NCBI RefSeq assembly: GCF_025837095.1
Contig: NZ_CP107551.1
Span: 3,342,668-3,406,667, forward strand
DNA length: 64,000 nucleotides
Reading direction: 5' to 3'
Origin: Rhodococcus sp. Z13
GTDB lineage: Bacteria > Actinomycetota > Actinomycetes > Mycobacteriales > Mycobacteriaceae
The translations under genes were made by a program, and so were the position numbers. Positions 46,921 through 54,225 of the stretch are shown one piece after another (the first letter of the stretch is position 1; every line of letters starts with the position of its first letter). The notes below the pieces were generated by a model. It made no database searches, was not told the origin of the DNA, and was given only the letters and a program-made list of their open reading frames with translations.

Positions 46921-47970
46921 GTGCTGATCGAACCTCGTCCGCTCGACGATCCGGACGTGCAGACCCTCATCGAGGAGGTCCAGCTCGAGTACGTCCGCCG
47001 CTACGGCGGACCCGACGACACCTCGCTGCTGCCGCACGAGTTCACGGCCCCGAACGGGGTGTTCCTGCTGGCGACGGTGAACGGTGTTCCGACCGGTATC
47101 GGCGGGTGGCGGGCCCAGGAGTCCTCGCATCCGCGGCTGCGGGACGGGGACGCCGAGATCAAACGCATGTACGTGCGGACCTCCGCGCGGCGCCGCGGCG
47201 TCGCACGCCGGTTGCTCGCCGCGCTGGAACGCACCGCGGCCGATGCCGGGCGCCGGCGCGCGGTGCTCGAGACGGGCGCCGAACAACCCGAGGCCATCGC
47301 GATGTACGCGGCCGCCGGGTACGTGCCGATGTCGGAGCGGTTCGGCCTGTACGCGAACTCGCCGACGGCGTTGTACTTCTGCAAGGAGCTGCCCCCGATC
47401 CGGCTCGCGACCGACGCGGATCTGACGGTGCTCCCGGAGATCGAACGCGCGGCCGGCACGCCGTTCGCGGAGCTGGGGATGACGGCCGTCGCCGACGACG
47501 AACCCCCGTCCGTGGAGACCCTGCGAGCCCACCGGGACGCGGGACGGTGCTGGGTGCGGTTCGACGACGCCGACCGGCCCGTCGCCTACCTGATCGCCGA
47601 CCTCGTCGACGACGGTGTGCACATCGAGCAGGTGTCGGTGCATCCCGACCACGCCCGCCGGGGGATCGGCCGGGCCCTGATCGCACATGCGGAGGCCTGG
47701 GCGCGCGATGCCGGGCTGACGCATTCGACGCTGACGACCTTCCGCGACGTGCCGTGGAACGCGCCGTACTACGCGCGTCTCGGTTTCCGGCCCGTCCCGG
47801 ACGACGGCCTCTCCCCCGGTCTCGCGCAGATGCGGGCGCAGGAGGCTGCGCGCGAGCTCGACCGGTGGCCGCGGATCGTCATGCGTCACGATCTGGATTC
47901 CCGCCCGAGCGCAGATTTCCACTCGAGCGCAGATTTCCACTCGAGCGCAGAACGGAACGACTCACCCTGA
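46921..47970 (+). CDS. GNAT acetyltransferase with two tandem domains
   Basis: 349 aa from GTG 46921. Two GNAT folds are joined. The first, residues ~1-160, has motif A in IKRMYVRTSARRRGVARRLLAALE followed by YAAAGYVPM. The second, ~160-325, has VHIEQVSVHPDHARRGIGRALIAHAE and YYARLGFRPV. Both keep the acetyl-CoA-binding R/Q-x-x-G-x-G/A loop. The acceptor is unknown. The last ~25 residues contain a short repeat, SADFHS-SADFHS, encoded by an 18-bp tandem DNA repeat. It interrupts the mycofactocin genes and diverges from mftE, which suggests but does not show a role with them. Confidence 0.85.
   Translation: MLIEPRPLDDPDVQTLIEEVQLEYVRRYGGPDDTSLLPHEFTAPNGVFLLATVNGVPTGIGGWRAQESSHPRLRDGDAEIKRMYVRTSARRRGVARRLLAALERTAADAGRRRAVLETGAEQPEAIAMYAAAGYVPMSERFGLYANSPTALYFCKELPPIRLATDADLTVLPEIERAAGTPFAELGMTAVADDEPPSVETLRAHRDAGRCWVRFDDADRPVAYLIADLVDDGVHIEQVSVHPDHARRGIGRALIAHAEAWARDAGLTHSTLTTFRDVPWNAPYYARLGFRPVPDDGLSPGLAQMRAQEAARELDRWPRIVMRHDLDSRPSADFHSSADFHSSAERNDSP
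47907..47950. repeat. 18-bp tandem repeat at the acetyltransferase C-terminus
   Basis: The unit GAGCGCAGATTTCCACTC occurs at 47907-47924 and 47925-47942, followed by a partial third copy to 47950. It is in frame and adds six residues per copy, ending 20 bp before the stop. Confidence 0.9.
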
Positions 47971-48006
47971 GCTTCCTCGACGAACTCGCGAAGAGGACGA
48001 ACACCA

Positions 48007-48028
48007 CCCGTACCGAGAACGGTGCGGG
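48007..48028. terminator. Hairpin after the acetyltransferase gene
   Basis: CCCGTACCG / CGGTGCGGG (48007-48015 and 48020-48028) pair over nine bases, one of them G-U, with an AGAA loop, 36 bp past the acetyltransferase stop. It forms the left boundary of the tRNA-like element. Confidence 0.6.
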
Positions 48029-48047
48029 CGCTGTTCCACCTCCGCGA

Positions 48048-48071
48048 CGTGCGCGGCGGCCAGGGCGCACG
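48048..48071 (+). other. Hairpin just upstream of the tRNA-like element
   Basis: Perfect 7-bp arms CGTGCGC / GCGCACG (48048-48054 and 48065-48071) with a 10-nt loop, ending five bases before the tRNA-like fold. It could protect or help process a 5' leader; no role is shown. Confidence 0.5.
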
Positions 48072-48075
48072 CGCG

Positions 48076-48158
48076 ATGGGAACGATGGGTCGTAGGTTCG
48101 AGTCCTACCGCCCCCGACTTCGGTCCGGGGTGTGACTCAGGGGGCAGAGCAATCGTCG
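48076..48158 (+). ncRNA. Circularly permuted tRNA-like element (3' half precedes 5' half; proline-like)
   Basis: Read in order: anticodon-loop 3' side TGGGA (48077-48081), anticodon stem 3' strand ACGAT (48082-48086), variable loop GGGTC, T stem GTAGG/CCTAC with loop TTCGAGT (48092-48108), acceptor 3' strand CGCCCCC (48109-48115) and G73; a linker ACTTCGGTC (48117-48125); acceptor 5' strand CGGGGTG (48126-48132), U8, G9, D stem ACTC/GAGC with loop AGGGGGCA, A26, and anticodon stem 5' strand ATCGT (48152-48156). Pairing: acceptor 6/7 (C1-C72 mismatch, one G-U), anticodon stem 5/5, T stem 5/5, D stem 3/4. U8, A14, G18G19, A21, C48 and TTCGA are all in place. CGGGGTG and GGGA before the stem resemble tRNA-Pro. 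No U33 in the simplest reading. It could also be a remnant or decoy. Confidence 0.55.
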
Positions 48159-48186
48159 CAAGTACGTCGAGGTATCCGGATCGAGG

Positions 48187-48208
48187 CGCCGGCCCTTCGG
48201 GGCCGGCG
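48187..48208. terminator. Bidirectional hairpin terminator, UUCG loop
   Basis: Perfect 9-bp arms CGCCGGCCC / GGGCCGGCG (48187-48195 and 48200-48208) around TTCG. It lies about 30 bp after the tRNA-like element on the plus strand and 25 bp after the OYE gene stop (48233) on the minus strand, so it can serve both. Confidence 0.8.
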
Positions 48209-48232
48209 TTCGCGTCTTCGCCTCCGTGACGG

Positions 48233-50200
48233 TCACCGGATGTCCGCGCCGGCCCGGTCGCCGTCGCGGATCGCCTCGGGCAGCCGGCGCGGGGTCAGCG
48301 CGTCGCCCACCCGCACGACCCGGATCGGCCCATCCGCGAGTTCCCGCCACAGGTCGTCGGCGGGATCCTGATGCGAGGCGACGACGAGGCGATCGACGAC
48401 CATCCGGTGTGTCCGTCCGGTGGGGTGGTGCACGAGGGTCACGTCCAGGCCGTCGCCGGTCTCCGCGACACCACCGATCGCGACGTCGGTGAGCTGCTCG
48501 ATGTGCTTGTCGTGCGCCCGGCGCGACCAGCCGTCGAAGTCCAGGGTGAGCCCGAGATCCTGGCCGACGATCATCCCCGGCGTGCACACCGTCACGGCGC
48601 ACCCGCGCTCGGCGAGCAGTTCCGCGACGGACGTCGCCTGATGGAAACCGAGGTCGTCGACGACGAGGACCCGGCCGGTGGGGGCGGCGCGGCCGTCGAG
48701 GACGTCCCGAACGTCCACCACCCGGGAGGTCGTTCCCGCCCAGTCGGGGCGGCGCGGACGCGCGCCCGTCGCGACGACGACGACCTCGGGATCGAGGGCG
48801 CGCACCGCCCGCGCATCGGCGGTGACACCGGTCCGCAGGTCCACTCCCCTGCGTCGGCACTCGGCTTCGAGATGGGTGACGGCACCGAGGAGTTCGTGGC
48901 GGTGGGGCGCGGTGGCCGCCTCCCGGATCTGGCCGCCGAGATACGGTCGCCGCTCGAGCAGTGTCACGCTGTGTCCGTGTGCGGCGGCCGTCGCGGCGGC
49001 CTGCAGTCCGGCCGGGCCACCACCGATAACGACGACCCGGCGCGGCGCGGGCGCCGGTGCCGGAGCCGGAGCCCCGGATTCGTGTCCCGCCTGCGGGTTC
49101 ACCGCGCACGCGATGGGGCGGTTCAGCCCGACCCGCCCGATGCACTCCTGGTTGCAGCCGATGCACGGGCGGATCTCGTCGCCGCGATCGGTGAGCGTCT
49201 TCGCCGCGAACCCGGGGTCGGCGATCTGTGCGCGCACCGCCCCCACGAGATCGCACACCCCCTCGTCGAGGGCGGTCCGGACCTGATCGGGACGGGTGAA
49301 CCGGCCGACCCCGACGACGGGCAGCGACACCGCGGCGCGGATCGCGTCGGGCACGAACAACGAGTAGCCGTGCGCGGTGGCCATCGGGGCCTCGACGAGG
49401 TACAGCGTCTCCGTGGCGACGCCGACGGAGGTGTTGAGGTAGTCGACGTCGCCGCTCGCCTCGAGCATCCCCGCGACCCGCACGGCGTCGTCGAGGACCA
49501 CACCGCCGTCGGTGCCGTCGTGGCCGGTCAGCCGGACTCCGACGATCCGGTCCGGTCCCACCGCGCGGCGCACGGCCGCGACCACCTCGAGCAGCAGTCG
49601 CGCCCGCCCGGCGAGGTCGCCCCCGTAGCCGTCGGTGCGGTGGTTCGTTCCGGGGGCGAGGAAGGCCCGCAGGATCGACGCCTGCGAGCACTGGATCTCC
49701 ACCCCGTCGAATCCGCCGTCGACGCAGCGGCGGGCGACGCCGGCGTAGGCGTCGACGAGTTCGGCGATCTCCGCCGTCGCCATCTCGCGCGGGACCTCGC
49801 GGAACAGCGGATCGGGTTCGGGGCTCGGCGCCCACAGCGGCCGCCCGCTGTACATCGACGTGCCCTGCGCCCCGTTGTGGTTGAGCTGCGCGAGGATCGC
49901 CGTGCCGTGCCGGTGCACCGCGGCGGTGAGGCGGCGGTAGCCGTGGATCACGTCCGGGTCCCAGCCGCGGATCAACTTCTCGTAGGGCCGGTCCGAGGGG
50001 TGCACGGTGTGTTCCTCGGTGACGATCAGCGCGGCCCCACCCCGGGCGCGGGCCTCGTAGTAGGCGACGTGCCGGTCGGTGACGGTGCCGTCGACCGAGA
50101 AGTTCGTCAGGTGGGCGGGGAAGACGATGCGGTTGCGCAGGGTGACCGGACCGACACGCAGCGGTGCGTGCGGTGCGGTGCCGGTCTCCGTGCGCGTCAC
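48233..50200 (-). CDS. Mycofactocin-associated FadH/OYE-type oxidoreductase (second copy)
   Basis: 655 aa. N-terminal old-yellow-enzyme TIM barrel (~1-340) with FMN, a 4Fe-4S segment (PCIGCNQECIGRVGLNRPIACAVNP), then an FAD/NAD(P) domain (RRVVVIGGGPAGLQAAATAAAHGHSVTLLERR). This is the architecture of 2,4-dienoyl-CoA reductase (FadH) and related trimethylamine dehydrogenase-like enzymes. Visible barrel motifs: NRIVFPAHLTNF, ILAQLNHNGAQG, DGVEIQCSQASILRAFL and NHRTDGYGGDL. Reaction and substrate are unknown; members of this pair are recognised companions of mycofactocin genes. GTG start at 50200 is four bases beyond the SDR stop. Confidence 0.88.
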   Translation of the reverse strand: MTRTETGTAPHAPLRVGPVTLRNRIVFPAHLTNFSVDGTVTDRHVAYYEARARGGAALIVTEEHTVHPSDRPYEKLIRGWDPDVIHGYRRLTAAVHRHGTAILAQLNHNGAQGTSMYSGRPLWAPSPEPDPLFREVPREMATAEIAELVDAYAGVARRCVDGGFDGVEIQCSQASILRAFLAPGTNHRTDGYGGDLAGRARLLLEVVAAVRRAVGPDRIVGVRLTGHDGTDGGVVLDDAVRVAGMLEASGDVDYLNTSVGVATETLYLVEAPMATAHGYSLFVPDAIRAAVSLPVVGVGRFTRPDQVRTALDEGVCDLVGAVRAQIADPGFAAKTLTDRGDEIRPCIGCNQECIGRVGLNRPIACAVNPQAGHESGAPAPAPAPAPRRVVVIGGGPAGLQAAATAAAHGHSVTLLERRPYLGGQIREAATAPHRHELLGAVTHLEAECRRRGVDLRTGVTADARAVRALDPEVVVVATGARPRRPDWAGTTSRVVDVRDVLDGRAAPTGRVLVVDDLGFHQATSVAELLAERGCAVTVCTPGMIVGQDLGLTLDFDGWSRRAHDKHIEQLTDVAIGGVAETGDGLDVTLVHHPTGRTHRMVVDRLVVASHQDPADDLWRELADGPIRVVRVGDALTPRRLPEAIRDGDRAGADIR

Positions 50201-50204
50201 CGGG

Positions 50205-51017
50205 TCAGACCTTCGAGTTGCCCTGGTCGAGAGCCATCTGGCTGCCGGTGATCGTCGAGGAGCGGTCGCTCGCGAGGAACAGGACGGTCTCGGAGATGTC
50301 GTCGAGATCGGCGATGGGCTTGTGGGTGAGGATCGGCGCGAAGGACGGTTCCCAGGAGGGGTTCTCCTCGAACAGCTTCAGGACGCTGACGTCCGTGCCC
50401 ATCGGGGTGTTGACGCTGTAGGGGTGGATGGAGTTGACGCGGATCCGGTAGGGGCCGAGTTCCTTGGCCGCGGCCTGGGTGATGCCCACGAGACCGAATT
50501 TCGCTGCGGCGTAGTTGATCTGGCCGGGCATGGCCTTGAGGCCGGCGACCGAGCTGACGACGATGATCGATCCGCCGTTGCCGGCTTCGATCATCGCGGG
50601 TGCGGCGGCCTTGAGGGTCTTGAACACGCCGGTGAGGTTGATGTCGATCAGTTCCTCGAACTGGTCGTCGGGCATCTCCCAGAAGCGGTTCCACGTGCAG
50701 ATGCCGGCGTTGGCGACGACCACGTCGAGGCGGCCGAACTGCTGGACACCCTCGTCGACGACGGCCTTCAGTGCCGCACCGTCGCGGACGTCGGCGATGC
50801 GGGCGAGGATCTTGCCGCCGGCCTCCTCGACGAGGCGGACCGTCTCGTGGAAGTCGTCCTCGGTGGTCTGTTCGTAGGTGATGTACTCCGAGACCGGGCG
50901 CGCGATGTCGACGCCGATGACGGACGCCCCCTCGCGGGCGAACCGGATGGCGTGGTTGCGGCCCTGACCGCGTGCGATACCGGTGATGAAGACGACCTTG
51001 CCGTCGAACTCTCCCAT
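50205..51017 (-). CDS. Mycofactocin-coupled short-chain dehydrogenase
   Basis: 270 aa from ATG 51017 (GGAAGGG five bases upstream; the longer start at 51050 lacks one). SDR that oxidises an alcohol or reduces a carbonyl with tightly held NAD(P). The cofactor loop VVFITGIARGQGRNHAIRFAREGASVIGVD, with ARGQGRNHA, and an insertion at about residues 42-70 (PVSEYITYEQTTEDDFHETVRLVEEAGG) are marks of the mycofactocin-dependent SDR group. Such enzymes do not exchange their nicotinamide with the free pool. Also seen: NAGI, SSVAGLKAMPGQINYAAAK (Ser, Tyr, Lys catalytic set). It sits between two OYE-type genes downstream of mftD. Confidence 0.92.
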   Translation of the reverse strand: MGEFDGKVVFITGIARGQGRNHAIRFAREGASVIGVDIARPVSEYITYEQTTEDDFHETVRLVEEAGGKILARIADVRDGAALKAVVDEGVQQFGRLDVVVANAGICTWNRFWEMPDDQFEELIDINLTGVFKTLKAAAPAMIEAGNGGSIIVVSSVAGLKAMPGQINYAAAKFGLVGITQAAAKELGPYRIRVNSIHPYSVNTPMGTDVSVLKLFEENPSWEPSFAPILTHKPIADLDDISETVLFLASDRSSTITGSQMALDQGNSKV

Positions 51018-51082
51018 GTCGGCCCTTCCCGTCGACCCCGGGGCACTCACCCCGACTAGAACACGTTTCAGTGTGCCTCACG

Positions 51083-52987
51083 TTACAGCGCCGAGGCCAC
51101 CTCGTATCCCTCTCGGATGGCCTCCCGCAGAGTTCTCGGCGCCACCCGGTCGCCGATCGACCGCACCCCCGGCGGATCCGGATCGTGTCCCGGCAGCAGG
51201 GGTGCACAGTCCACCAGGACGGCTCCGGGCACGGTCTCCTCGTTTCCCGTGAGCCGGTGCACCAGCCGGATCCCGTCGGCGTCGACCGACCCGATCCGGT
51301 GGCCGAGGCGGCGCTCCACCCCGGCGCGGTGCATACGGGTGTTGGCGGCGACGAGATCTCCGGTGGGGGCGAGCCGGGAACCGGCGACGGGGTCGGCGGT
51401 CACGTAGAACACCTCGCAGCCCTCGTCGGCGAGGTGGTCGACGACTGCGCTCGCGACCGGTCCGCCCACCGGGTCCCACACCACCACCCGCGAGGACACC
51501 GGGCGTGTCCCGGCCAGCACCTCGGCGGCGGTCGTGCGGTTCGCGGGTGCGGTCACCGGGAAGGACGGCGGACGCGGCAGCCCGCCGGTGGCCCGTACGA
51601 CCGCGGCGCCGGCGGCGAGGGCCTGGTCGATGTCCGCGGCGGTCGCCGCGGCTCCGGTGCGGATGTCGACTCCGGCGTCGCGGCACCGTTGCTCCAGCCA
51701 GTCGACGAGCGTGCCGAACTCCGGCCGTCCCGGACCGCGGGAGGCGAGGCGGGCGCGGCCGCCGACGCGGTCGTCGCGTTCGAGCACGACGACGCGGTGG
51801 CCGCGGGTCGCGGCCACCCGGGCCGCTTCGAGCCCCGCAGGTCCGGCGCCCACCACGAGCACGTCGCGAGCCGCGGCCGCCCGGCGGGCGCGGGGCCGTG
51901 TCTCCTCCCCCGCTTCGGGATCGGCGACGCATCCCACGACGGGGTTGTGGAAGTCGTCCACGAGGCAGGCCTGGTTGCAGCGCAGGCACGGTCGCGGCGA
52001 TCGGCCGCGGCGGACCGCGGTCACCAGGTCGGGATCGGCGATCTGGGCGCGGGTCATCTCGACCAGGTCGCAGATCCCTTCGTCGAGGGCACGCTGCGCC
52101 TGTGCCGGATCGACGACGCTGCCCTGCAACGCGACCGGCACCGAATCGCCGAGGGTGTCCCGGATCCGTTGGCACAGCCGCTCGTTGAAACCCGCGGGGA
52201 CGTGCGCGTCGGGTCGGTAGGCCTCGGGTGAGAACAGCCCGCCGCGCACCACGGTGAGCAGGTCGATCGCCGACGCGATCTCGCGTGCGCAGCCAGCGGC
52301 AAGCTCGGGGGTGAGTCCCGCCCAGGAGGTGTTCTCGTCGCACGTGAGACGCAGTGCCAGAACACGATCCGCACCGATGCGGTCCCGCACCGCGGCGAGC
52401 GTCTCACGGAGCAGGCGCGGCCGGTCGGTGCCGTAGCCGTCGTCGCGGCGATTGGTCAGGCCGGACAGGAACTGGCGCAGCAGCGAGGTGGGTCCGGCGT
52501 CGAGTTCGACCCCGTCGAGTCCGGCGTCCACGGCGATCCCCGCCGCGTGGGCGAACGAGTCGACGAGCGGGGCGATCTCGGCGTCGGACATCTCGACGGG
52601 CAGTTCCCGGGTGACCGGATCGGGCACCCGCGACGGACCCCACAGCGGTCCCCCGCTCCATGCGCTCGACCCCTGCAGGCCCCGGTGGCCGAGGCCCGCG
52701 AGCACGAGCGTGCCGTGCGGGCGGCACGCCTCGGCGATGCGCCGGTATCCCGCACCGCAGGACTCGGCCAGAGGTGCACGTTCGTAGGGATGGTCGAGCG
52801 GGTGCACCGAGGCGGTCTCGGTCACCACGACACCGCAGCCCCCGCGGGCGCGACGCTCGTAGTACGCGACGTGCCTCTCCGAGAAGCGGCGTCCGTCACC
52901 GAGATTCGTGACATGGGGACCGAAGATCACCCTCGCCGGAGCGGTACGTCCGGCGAGGGTGATCGGTGCGGTGAGCGCACGGCTCAT
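51083..52987 (-). CDS. Mycofactocin-associated FadH/OYE-type oxidoreductase (first copy)
   Basis: 634 aa with the same three-part layout as the 48233-50200 protein. OYE barrel (ARVIFGPHVTNLGDG, GVELDAGPTSLLRQFLSGLTNRRDDGYG), iron-sulfur segment (PCLRCNQACLVDDFHNPVVGCVADP), and FAD/NAD(P) domain (ARDVLVVGAGPAGLEAARVAATRGH). The two are divergent paralogues, so not a recent duplication. ATG 52987 lies 13 bp after the mftD stop with only a weak binding site. Substrate unknown; an electron-transfer or enoate-reductase role in mycofactocin metabolism is the likely setting. Confidence 0.88.
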   Translation of the reverse strand: MSRALTAPITLAGRTAPARVIFGPHVTNLGDGRRFSERHVAYYERRARGGCGVVVTETASVHPLDHPYERAPLAESCGAGYRRIAEACRPHGTLVLAGLGHRGLQGSSAWSGGPLWGPSRVPDPVTRELPVEMSDAEIAPLVDSFAHAAGIAVDAGLDGVELDAGPTSLLRQFLSGLTNRRDDGYGTDRPRLLRETLAAVRDRIGADRVLALRLTCDENTSWAGLTPELAAGCAREIASAIDLLTVVRGGLFSPEAYRPDAHVPAGFNERLCQRIRDTLGDSVPVALQGSVVDPAQAQRALDEGICDLVEMTRAQIADPDLVTAVRRGRSPRPCLRCNQACLVDDFHNPVVGCVADPEAGEETRPRARRAAAARDVLVVGAGPAGLEAARVAATRGHRVVVLERDDRVGGRARLASRGPGRPEFGTLVDWLEQRCRDAGVDIRTGAAATAADIDQALAAGAAVVRATGGLPRPPSFPVTAPANRTTAAEVLAGTRPVSSRVVVWDPVGGPVASAVVDHLADEGCEVFYVTADPVAGSRLAPTGDLVAANTRMHRAGVERRLGHRIGSVDADGIRLVHRLTGNEETVPGAVLVDCAPLLPGHDPDPPGVRSIGDRVAPRTLREAIREGYEVASAL

Positions 52988-53000
52988 CTGTCCGGTCGGG

Positions 53001-54206
53001 TCAGATGCCGAGGTCGCGGCGGAACCCGTCCGGCACCACGATGTCGTCCGGGGTCAGCTCGTGGATGGAGTTCTTGCCCAGGCCCAGCAGCGCCGAGCCG
53101 ATACCACCGGCGAGGATGTCGAGGACGTTCTCCACCCCGGCCTGCCCGTTCGCGGCCAGACCCCACAGGTAGGCGCGGCCGATGAGCACCGCCTTGGCAC
53201 CGAGCGCGAGGGCCTTGACGACGTCGCTGCCGCGGCGGATACCCCCGTCGAGGAGGACTTCGACGTCCTTGCCGACCGCCTCGGCGATCGCCGGCAACGC
53301 CCGGATCGGGGCCGGGGTGCCGTCGAGATTGTTGCCGCCGTGGTTGGACACCGAAATCGCCGTGACCCCCGCATCGACGGCACGCTTGGCGTCGTCGACG
53401 CGCATGACGCCCTTGAGCATGAACGGCCCGCCCCACTGTTCCCGCAGCCAGGCCACGTCCTCCCAGGTCGGCAGCGGGGTGGTCATCCACTCGCCGTACG
53501 CCCCGAAGAAGGTCGGGGCCTGCCCGCCGGGCGGGGTCAGGTTCGGGGTGGTCAGATCCGGCACCTTGCCGGTGCGGGCCCATTCGAGCAGCCACTTCGG
53601 GCGGGTGATGCCCTCGGGAGCGAACTTGACCATCGCCTCGAGGCTCATCCGCTCCGGAATGGCGGGGCTGCCCCAGTCGCGGCCGTTGGAGAACGACCAG
53701 TCCAGGGTCATGATCAGGCCCTTCGCGCCGGCGGCGCGGGCGCGTTCCATGCGCTGGACCAGGGTGTCGCGGCTGCCGACCCAGTACATCTGGAAGAAGG
53801 TCTTGTCGTTGACCCCGGCGACCTCCTCCACGGACTTCGACGCGAACGACGACAGGCCCATCGCGGTACCGCGGGCGGCGGCGGCCCGCGCCACGGCGAC
53901 CTCCCCGTCCGGATGCACGGCCTGCACACCGGTCGGGGAGATCATCACGGGCAGGGCCACGTCCTGGCCCATGATGGTGGTGGCCATCTCCCGCTTGTCG
54001 GACAGCCCGGCCACGTGCGGGGCGAAGCCGAGTTCGCGGAAGGCGGCGATGTTGTCGTCGACGGTGATGCCGGCTTCGGAGCCGGCGACCAGGGCGCCGT
54101 AGACGGACTTGGGCAGGCGCTTGCGGGCGCGCTGCTGGGCGATCGCAACGGTCTCGAACCACGGGTCGGTCGCCCACGGGTTCTTCAACCAGGACGGCTT
54201 GGCCAT
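53001..54206 (-). CDS. mftD: MftD, FMN-dependent mycofactocin dehydrogenase
   Basis: 401 aa member of the FMN-dependent alpha-hydroxy-acid dehydrogenase family. MftD oxidatively deaminates AHDP, the Val-Tyr-derived product, to give the redox-active alpha-keto form (pre-mycofactocin). Visible: KSVYGALVAGSEAGITVDDN, ISPTGVQAVHPDGEVAVARAAAARGTAMGLSSFAS, the substrate/FMN strand KGLIMTLDWSF, MLKGVMRVDDAKRAVDAGVTAISVSNHGGNNLDG (catalytic His), and the FMN phosphate loop VLLDGGIRRGSDVVKALALGAKAVLIGRAYLWG. ATG 54206 has GAGGAG ten bases upstream. It follows mftC by 19 bp. Confidence 0.95.
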   Translation of the reverse strand: MAKPSWLKNPWATDPWFETVAIAQQRARKRLPKSVYGALVAGSEAGITVDDNIAAFRELGFAPHVAGLSDKREMATTIMGQDVALPVMISPTGVQAVHPDGEVAVARAAAARGTAMGLSSFASKSVEEVAGVNDKTFFQMYWVGSRDTLVQRMERARAAGAKGLIMTLDWSFSNGRDWGSPAIPERMSLEAMVKFAPEGITRPKWLLEWARTGKVPDLTTPNLTPPGGQAPTFFGAYGEWMTTPLPTWEDVAWLREQWGGPFMLKGVMRVDDAKRAVDAGVTAISVSNHGGNNLDGTPAPIRALPAIAEAVGKDVEVLLDGGIRRGSDVVKALALGAKAVLIGRAYLWGLAANGQAGVENVLDILAGGIGSALLGLGKNSIHELTPDDIVVPDGFRRDLGI

Positions 54207-54225
54207 CGTCTCGGGTCTCCTCGGA

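Noticed and set aside
48024-48116. A conventional tRNA running from GCGGGCG (48024-48030) to the T arm and CGCCCCC
   Set aside because: The acceptor strands would pair 6/7, but position 8 is not U, there is no D arm with GG, and the space to the T arm holds an unrelated 7-bp hairpin and no anticodon arm. The permuted fold is much better.
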